Source of the DNA: Clavulina sp. PMI_390
Taxonomy: Eukaryota; Basidiomycota; Agaricomycetes; Cantharellales; Hydnaceae
Reading direction: 5' to 3'
NCBI GenBank assembly: GCA_015039315.1
Contig: WIDE01000203.1
Coordinates: 19,326-34,417, forward strand
DNA length: 15,092 nucleotides
Shown here: positions 8,676-15,092 of the stretch, in pieces
Numbering within the stretch: position 1 is the stretch's first letter
How the letters are laid out: each line of letters opens with the position of its first letter
Position numbers and translations under genes: made by a program
Notes under the pieces: model-generated
Seen by the model: the letters and a program-made list of their open reading frames with translations, nothing else
The model's database searches: none
What the model was told of the DNA's origin: nothing

Positions 8676-10155
8676 ATGTCGGCAAGGTGAGCAAGCAACC
8701 GTCACATCGCGGAACGGTTCCCATAGAATCGGCACTCAAAGCAATCCTAGGACAGCGACTCACGCTGGATCGTGGTACACAGCCAATAGTAAAGAGAATC
8801 ACTCCCTTCAGGACTAACTCCTTGAGCTCCTAAGATCTCTTATCCCCACGCCAGGCAAACAGCTTAATTCTGAGCTCTCCGGATGGATCGCTCAAGTAGA
8901 CGGTCCTAATTCCAGCTCAGGATATGCCCCTCCAATCAAAGATTGCAAAGCAATTATCGCACCGTGAGCATAACGCTAAATGCTCATCTGATCCATGAGA
9001 CTCAGCAGAGGTTGTCAATATACCATCCTTTTTCTTCCCTAGTCACGCAGGATACTCCTATTCTGGACCTACCGCAGCATGGGCATATAAGAGTATCGAT
9101 GTCACCAAAGTGCATGTAGGAACCTTTTTGGTGGAGAAATTTTATTCTGACTGCTTCCTCTCGTTTCTCAGGCGTCGGGTGTTCATCCTTGGCCCTTCTC
9201 ATCATGTATACCTTGATGGTTGTGCTCTTTCACTGTGTAAAACGTACAAAACTCCAATCGGCGATTTACCGCTAGATCTGGAAAGTGAGCGGGCTGCGGA
9301 TCCATGACCGGTAAATCGAGCGACAAACTGACACCCTACGGACATGCAGCGATTGGCAAACTGAGGGCTACTGGAGAGTTCGCAGATATGGATATACAAA
9401 CAGACGAGGATGAGCATAGTATTGAGATGCATCTGCCATATGTGCGCAAGATGTTTGAAAGGTGCGTAAGATAATGAACTGATCTTTCGTATTGGCCTTT
9501 CTCTGAGACCGGCTTTCCTATATATCTAGTCAGGATATTGTCGTCATCCCGATCCTTGTGGGAGCTATCAGCTACCAGAAGGAGCGCCATTTCGGAGATT
9601 TGCTCGCGCCGTACCTGGCTGAGGAAGATACTTTCTTCGTTGTATCGTCGGACTTTTGTCACTGGTTCGTTCTGGGCTATCACAAATCTTCCTCGTCCAA
9701 CATGCCCTTCTAATACACAGCACCTGCTCAGGGGCATCCGATTTTCCTACACTTTCTACTACCCAACTCCCCCTCCTGGCGGTCAAGCGACCGCCGTCAG
9801 ACTAAAGGCTTCCAATGTATCAACGAGCCTCAAATCAGCCACCCACCCCATCCATGCATCTATCACGGCGCTCGATCATGAGGCTATGGAGATACTTGCA
9901 CTCGAGCCTACCCCTGATACCAAGACGGCGGAGGCTGCACACAGCCAGTTCGACACTTACCTGAAGCGCACGAAGAACACAATCTGCGGGCGGCACCCCA
10001 TTGGGGTTCTGCTCGGCGCACTTACTGGAGTCCAAGAGATGGGTGGAGGTAATGTGCTGCCAACCCTTCGCTGGGTGCGTTATGCTCAGAGCAGCGCATG
10101 CGAGAACCTTCGTGATTCGAGTGTGAGCTATGCGAGCGCATACATCACCCTCTGA
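8676..10155 (+). CDS. MEMO1: MEMO1/Mho1-family protein (8 exons, 336 aa)
   Basis: Member of the MEMO family, a fold related to non-heme iron extradiol dioxygenases; human MEMO1 is linked to cell motility and copper/redox handling, and yeast has Mho1. The fungal role is poorly defined. Exons: 8676-8686, 8751-8788, 8855-8963, 9043-9111, 9172-9284, 9350-9461, 9530-9664, 9732-10155, total 1011 nt. The spliced protein opens [16 protein letters not shown] and then shows [11 protein letters not shown] (His54), FILGPSHH (His86), [21 protein letters not shown] and [10 protein letters not shown] (Cys281). The two His regions and this Cys correspond to the His49/His81/Cys244 site of human MEMO1. It ends with AQSS...DSSVSYA, typical of the family. 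Relative to animal MEMO1 it has extra Pro/Ser/Thr-rich sequence at about residues 207-235. The first exon carries only 11 coding bases, and the fourth intron (9112-9171) begins GC. The gene converges on the helicase gene. Confidence 0.92.
9112..9171 (+). other. Non-canonical GC-AG intron in the MEMO gene
   Basis: A 60-base stretch separates codons for SIDVTK and RRVFILG. Removing it from GCATGT to the final CAG gives the family-consistent KVRRVF junction, whereas none of the nearby GT donors restores the reading frame with this acceptor. A CTGAC branch-point-like element lies about 20 bases before the acceptor. The stretch is a multiple of three and has no stop, so if retained it would add 20 residues. 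Confidence 0.7.
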
Positions 10156-10539
10156 TATAATAATGAATGGAAACCCGAAGGGTCTATCCCATCTTGCCGC
10201 GGAGAGATGTACGCATCATCACAATGTACTATCACAGCTTGTATCAAATGAATGTAGAAACATAGCATTGTAAACGAACTTCTGAAGTGATGATTCATCA
10301 CGTAAATACATAAGAGGTGCCAGAACAGGATGAACAGACTTGGGCAGCATCAAAAACCCAGTGGGAAAAAAGCTCGCCAAAGCCTAGGCCACCCATATAT
10401 AGATCCGGGTCAACACGGAGAGAAAGCTTGAGGCTAGAAGTAAGTCGTGAAACGTGAGGTTAAATGGCACGATAAGATGAAGCATGATGGGATCCGAGGA
10501 TATCTCCTCAGGTCCTTGTTGGGGATGGAGCCTCTAAAC
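10156..10539. other. Convergent intergenic region (MEMO / helicase 3' ends)
   Basis: About 380 bases between the stop codons of two convergent genes. It should carry both 3' untranslated regions and polyadenylation sites. No coding sequence, RNA gene or strong repeat was seen. Confidence 0.55.
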
Positions 10540-13500
10540 TCAGATGTCGAAATCGAAATCCTCCTGCAACGCCTCACGAACTAGGCTGCCAGCAATCACG
10601 AAACCCTGTGTGGTATCACCTTCGTCATCATCTTCACCTTCGCCAGGCATATATTCCTCGTCGGCGATGGTCTGAGCACCGAGGGACTCGGGAGTAGATC
10701 CACCTGCCGTCGCAGTGCCCGCGGAAGAGGATGGGTAAGATACTACCTCAGGGCGGAGCGTGGCTTTGGACTGATGAGGAGTCTTCTTCACTTTATCTGT
10801 TGCGTGTTTCAGGTTCCACTCTTCCTCAAGACGCGAGAAGGCATCAACAGATGCTCGATCAATAGATGGGATAGGCGGTCCTACGTATGCATTATTGCGC
10901 ATAGCGAATGTTAATAGCAGCTTCCACCACGGGTCTACACGGAGTACATCGGCGTTGCCCACGACGATGAGCAGCTCTTTGGCTCGCGTGAGCGCAACGT
11001 TGAAGCGCTTTGCCTCAAAGATAACGCCGCGATTCATGCGCTGGTCTTCTGCGAGGAAACGTGAGGATGAGCGAACAGTCGAGACAATCACGACGCGGTT
11101 CTCTGCGCCTTGAAGGGATTCGACGTCACCAACGTCAACCGCCGCTAGACCCAGCGTACGAAGGGCTTGTCGAACTCTCCACACTTGTTCGCGGAATGGG
11201 CTGATCACGCTGATTTCGCTCGCAAGTAACTTTCCCCTCATCTCTGCAGGAAGGAAATACGGAGCAGTTGGTTCGGATTTGCCAAGAAGGCCAGTAACAA
11301 TGGAGATAATTTCGCCGATTTCTCCAGAGTTATAGTATGAGAGACGCTGATCCGTCCATTCCTCAGGGGTCGTTTTGCCAACGAAGAGAAATGGGAAGTC
11401 CGAGGTGCGGAGGGCAGGCCATCCCCTCAGAGGTGAGTTCTGCACTTCTGGTGCGGCGTAGGCCACCAACGTGTCTTCGTAGAACTGGGATGTGACAGTG
11501 CAGACCATCAGTATCAATAAAAATGGCTACTTTTCATGAATAAAGCACCTACCAGGGTCGATGGCAGCATCAAAATAGCCGGGTGTGATCGATAATTCTT
11601 CGTCAGATTGCAAAACGGTGTGGAGATACCTTGCACAGGATGCCGCTCTTCCACTGTGCCGTTCTTACGTCGCTTATGCCCGATGACAGGTTGCTGCTTC
11701 GCAAGTCGTTGCATTCTCATGGCTTTTCTTGAGAAAGGGCTGTTCTTATATACGTCCCTCTCGAACAGGCGCTCTAGAAGTGAGACGTCCATGTCATGGT
11801 TGCGGCAGTCGGCGCTCTCGATGCGAGGCCCCAGCTGCTTGGTGTCACCGCAGATCGTGACGTGGGGTAAGTCCGCTGCCGGGATAGGCTGTCCAGTGCG
11901 GTAGAACGTGGGCGCCGGCGCGACAACGCTGAGTGGGATGCAAAGCTCCATCTCGCTCGCCTGTGCCGCCTCGTCAATGAGGAGGAAGCCAAAGTGCTGG
12001 CGGGTTGGGAAAGGGGGAGGCGGTGTGTGCGCGTTCGAGTGAAGATGTGAGGTGAAGTGATCCTCTAGAATGGAAAGCGCCGCGTTAGTGCAGCGGGCGG
12101 AGAACAGGAGGGAGGCATCGACGCAAGATGTAACAATCACTGATTTCGAGAGCAGATCTCTATTGATATACGGAAGGTCAGCGGGATAATCTTCGAATAG
12201 TTACACCGACACACCAGCATGCTCACTTGATTGGAGGGAGGGCCCAGAGACCATTCTCGTGATGACACCACGGTTGCAATCCAATCCGTACTTCGTTCAT
12301 AGGACTTTGACCACATATATCAGGCACAGATAATGAATGCGAGAGTGCCTCTGCTCACCGACTGGGATCATTCAGCCTGAACAGAGCATGCGAGCCTAGT
12401 TTACGTGACAAACGTGTTGCTAGCGTGTCCGCGGAGGAATTGGAAGCTACGATGGGGGTTGGGCAAGAATAGGAGCCTGATGTTATACATTCTGTTACAA
12501 GGCATCATGCTAGAAAGAGACGTACCACCACAGACAAGGATGTGAGTCGTTGGATGGTGTTCCAAGATCTGGAAGATGGCTAGGGGCGAAGTCAATATCA
12601 GTGATCATATCATCAAGTACAATAAGCGAACAGGTAAGGCTCACCTTCCACAATTGTCTTGGTCTTTCCAGTTCCTATGATTATGCAAATGTGATCAGGT
12701 GTAGCACCGATCTGAATAAGGGGGTGTACTTACCTGGGGGACCAGAGATGAGATATGGAATCCCGTGCTTTCCATGAACAATAGATTTGACAGCAAGCTT
12801 CTCGTTGTGAAGAAAGAATGAGGGTGCAGTGGTAGGCGCGGATATTAGTGATGAAACGGACCTTTTGCTCGTCATTGAGCTGGGAATCCATCCAATCCAT
12901 CGGAAGATTCTTGTCACTATCAGCGGTAATGCAATCGTCTGCCTGGGGGAATAGCCAGCTTCTTGGGAGAGTGCGAATGCCCTGTCCGGTGTCCTTAGCC
13001 GAGTTCTTCTGCGCTCCTGCCGCCGCTGCAGGGACCAAGTCAGATCCCGCAATATCCTTGTGCATAAACTCCATCGCCAGGCGGCAAAGAGTAAACTGGC
13101 GGCTCTGCGGAACGAAATCGACATTGAAAATCCCGCTCTCCCACATCCCGGGCTGCTGCAGCGCATCACAGCGAATCGTGATAACACCGCGGATCCGCTG
13201 GATGGAGTGCACCCGCGCCTCGAACGCTATCCCCTGCATCGAGCTCGTCGCGGGGCGCAGCTGGCGTAGCCAGACGATATCGAAGATTGACACCGGCGGG
13301 TAGTTCTCGCGGATGTGCGGGGCCTCGATCGAGTAGAGCGTCTCGTTCTCCGGAGCCGAGCGATTGTCCCGATTCTGGCTCATCGTCCCGGTGGGCGAAT
13401 CGGGGAGGAACGAGACTTTAATGGGAGTGAGAGGGACTGCCCAGAGACTCGAGTTGCGAAGCGCCATCAAACGTGCGTGATACTCGCTATCTTGGAGTAG

Positions 13501-14010
13501 GATGCTTCGAGTGACGTAGATGGCTGGCGTGAGGGCAGGCAGCACACGCGACTCCATCTGCGACCCGTTATAGCGTTGGAACTCGATCGGAGGGGCACCA
13601 GTGGCCCCTCGTGGGCCGTTAGGGACCGTGCTAGTGGATGGAGATGAGCGAGGAGGCAAGGATTGTAGAGTTGTCGCCCAGTGATTTGCACAAGCTTCCA
13701 TATTGGCACGGTCCTGTGCGTCCAGCATCTGCAGAAGTGGGGTGGGATACAGAGTATTGGAATACGTGCGCGAAGATACAGGGGTGTAGGCAGGCAGTGA
13801 GATGATTTGTTCGTAGTTTGGCGGAATTCTTAACGTTCCACGCCCAGGGTGCCGGTGATCCAACCAAAACGACGTCAAGACTTCGTCAGTTATCCTGGCA
13901 GTGCAGCATGGGCGGCCATCGACGAACAACATAATCGCTTACCTCTGCCATTGGGGTATGTATGACGGAGCAAACCTGTCCAACGAAGTTGGGCTCGCCA
14001 GGGCGGCCAT
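10540..14010 (-). CDS. MOV10/SDE3-type superfamily 1 RNA helicase (9 exons, 988 aa)
   Basis: ATP-dependent RNA helicase of the UPF1-like SF1 group, closest in motif wording to MOV10 and plant SDE3, which act in RNA silencing and mRNA turnover. Exons in transcript order: 14010-13943, 13894-12862, 12797-12734, 12674-12645, 12579-12526, 12446-12359, 12304-12227, 12159-11553, 11484-10540, total 2967 nt. Motifs in order: Q-motif LNDEQKLAV (362-370), Walker A GPPGTGKT (386-393), Ia CGASNSSAD (415-423), Walker B DEAAQ (534-538), III GDTKQLGP (576-583), NYRSHP, V SLQGAE (797-802) and VI ALTRAK (838-843). The roughly 360 residues before the helicase core have no domain I can name. The last ~80 residues are low-complexity and acidic (GEGEDDDEGD, 955-964). 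The start at 14010 has a strong context (accATGg), and its exon splices in frame. A later ATG at 13932 falls inside intron 1. UPF1 and Sen1 identities are less likely because of the core wording and the lack of a Cys/His-rich N-terminus. Confidence 0.9.
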
Positions 14011-14052
14011 GGTGGGGAGAGGGAGAACCACGATGGGCCAATCAATCACTTG

Positions 14053-14068
14053 GTGACTCCTAAGTCAC
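14053..14068. promoter_or_regulatory. Short inverted repeat upstream of the helicase start
   Basis: GTGACT and AGTCAC are perfect reverse complements separated by four bases, about 43 bases upstream of the helicase ATG. It contains two opposed TGACT half-sites, which resemble bZIP half-sites. It could be a protein-binding site or a small hairpin in the 5' leader; neither can be shown here. Confidence 0.3.
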
Positions 14069-14480
14069 TTAACAACGAGCTCCGCTAAAGCAAATAACCG
14101 AGAAGAGATGAAATATGGGTGTTAAAATAACCTAGGGTCGTCAGGGATCGTAAAAGGTCGAGGATCGTTGGGGATGGAGCGTCGTGGTCGTGCGGCTATG
14201 GTTGCGCGTCCGGCGGAAGGATCCGGGTCCTCCTTGGCTCTAGATAATATTCCTCGTCTCTTTTGTCATGTGAACAAAGCTCTATATTTGCACTTTTGTT
14301 ACATAGTACACTAGCTATGCATAGCAGGAGCCCTTATTGCAGCCCCTGGCGGCACCTGACCACTTCTGTTAGCTTGAACTTGCGTCAGGAGTGGTGTGGC
14401 GGGGTCACCACCGAGGTACCTGAAGTTACCGAATAATTTGTCACATGAGACAATCGACGACTCTTGAGTTTGGATAGCTG

Positions 14481-14510
14481 TTCACCATTTCACCATCTCA
14501 CCATCTCGCC
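14481..14510. repeat. 8-bp tandem repeat, about 3.75 copies
   Basis: Units TTCACCAT, TTCACCAT, CTCACCAT and a partial CTCGCC follow each other directly. It is a small simple-sequence tract in non-coding DNA. Confidence 0.7.
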
Positions 14511-15092
14511 TGAATCAGTGATTACTTTGAGTCTCAAAATTTAGTCAAGAGGAGCGAGTAGATCCTGTCTTGGATGAATCGACTTCCGAGGCTTGCATCA
14601 CCTTGTACTTGGGTAGTAATGCGAGGGCTGGTTCTCAATGATCACTGATGAACGTCGTTCTGGGAGCGGGAGTTCCTCTACCGGTGTCTGCTGAGATTCA
14701 AGCTTTTATTGGGAAACGTTACCCGCTGTGTGGAGAAAAATGGGCGGACTGTGCAGGAATCAAGTCAGGAGTGTGGGCTGGCTATCAAAAATCGTCTTCT
14801 GCTCGGAACAGAAGGCGAGAGGGTAAAGCGAGTGTCGGATGCGAGAAGGGAAGAGGTAGACTCAAGAACAAACTTAGGAACGACGCTGATGCTCGACCAG
14901 GCCGCGGGACTCAGGATCTGACGTGACACTCGGGATTTCAGCTAGAGGCGAAGAGATAAGGTAAAGAGAGACGATAGAGTGTTTTTTCGCCAACAGGGTA
15001 GCGAGAATGCCATAGGATTGCATTACATGTGGTTCGCATGGAGAGGGTGCTCATAGGGTGCGAGTGGTCGAGCGTTAGGAACAATATAGAAA

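Larger units (their letters stand above)
14011..15092. other. Region upstream of the helicase, no recognised gene
   Basis: About 1.1 kb without a gene I can support. A + strand frame at 14648-14926 (92 codons) is basic and resembles no family. The first part is presumably the helicase promoter: a CCAATCA box at 14038-14044, a GTGACT/AGTCAC inverted repeat at 14053-14068, and an imperfect double GGTCG...GGATCGT pattern near 14147-14178. An 8-bp tandem repeat lies at 14481-14510. No tRNA or rRNA signature was seen. Confidence 0.5.

Noticed and set aside
8358..8802. Antisense reading frames (125 and 60 codons) over the P450 copy 3 / MEMO junction
   Set aside because: The proteins are Cys/Ser/Thr-rich with no recognisable motif, and they overlap the first two exons of the MEMO gene. 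They look like chance frames.
12159..12226. Helicase exon 8 starting at the upstream acceptor near 12191
   Set aside because: That acceptor puts the exon out of phase with exon 7. The acceptor at 12160 gives a clean frame (PPIKDLLSKSVIV) with a CTGAC branch-like site 20 bases before it.
12730..13932. Helicase start at the ATG at 13932
   Set aside because: This ATG lies in a 48-base intron with good borders. The upstream ATG at 14010 has a much stronger context and its exon joins in frame, so 13932 is unlikely to be the main start.
14648..14926. 92-codon + strand frame near the right end
   Set aside because: No family resemblance, no supporting neighbours and no visible splice structure. It overlaps another frame of similar length, so coding is unproven.
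1..15092. tRNA, rRNA, CRISPR array or transposable element
   Set aside because: I saw no T-loop signature, no spaced repeat array, no transposase or reverse transcriptase motifs and no long terminal or inverted repeats.

Overview
This window looks like nuclear DNA of a filamentous basidiomycete fungus, probably an agaricomycete. Genes are cut by many short introns (about 48-90 nt) with GT...AG borders and short CTRAY-like branch points, genes are closely packed, and the recognisable proteins are typical of that group. No long open frames, operons or ribosome-binding sites of a bacterial kind are present. All gene models below were spliced by eye from the sequence. Each gives an intact frame whose total coding length is a multiple of three.

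Layout, left to right. (1) Three cytochrome P450 genes in tandem on the + strand (381-2701, 3325-5650, 6071-8361), each with 13 coding exons and predicted at 518, 515 and 500 residues. They share all 12 intron positions and phases, and 11 of the 13 exons have the same length in all three, so they arose by tandem duplication. All keep the N-terminal membrane anchor, proline hinge, WxxxR, ExxR and Cys heme loop, so all look functional. All three carry Arg-Thr-Thr where most P450s have an acidic residue before the conserved I-helix Thr. (2) A MEMO1/Mho1-family gene on the + strand (8676-10155, 8 exons, 336 residues), including an apparent GC-AG intron. (3) Converging on it from the - strand, a 9-exon superfamily 1 RNA helicase of the MOV10/SDE3 type (14010-10540, 988 residues). 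(4) About 1.1 kb upstream of the helicase (14011-15092) with no gene that I can recognise, only small repeats.

How the parts relate: the P450s form a small paralogue cluster of probable ER-membrane monooxygenases. No terpene cyclase, polyketide synthase, NRPS, transporter or regulator lies in the window, so a biosynthetic cluster is not shown. The MEMO-like protein and the helicase are widely conserved housekeeping-type or RNA-silencing-type genes, and their proximity to the P450s need not be functional. The most notable points are the shared Arg substitution in the P450 I-helix, the rigidly conserved exon plan with a 17-nt micro-exon, and the non-canonical intron in the MEMO gene. I found no clear evidence of a wholly new system.
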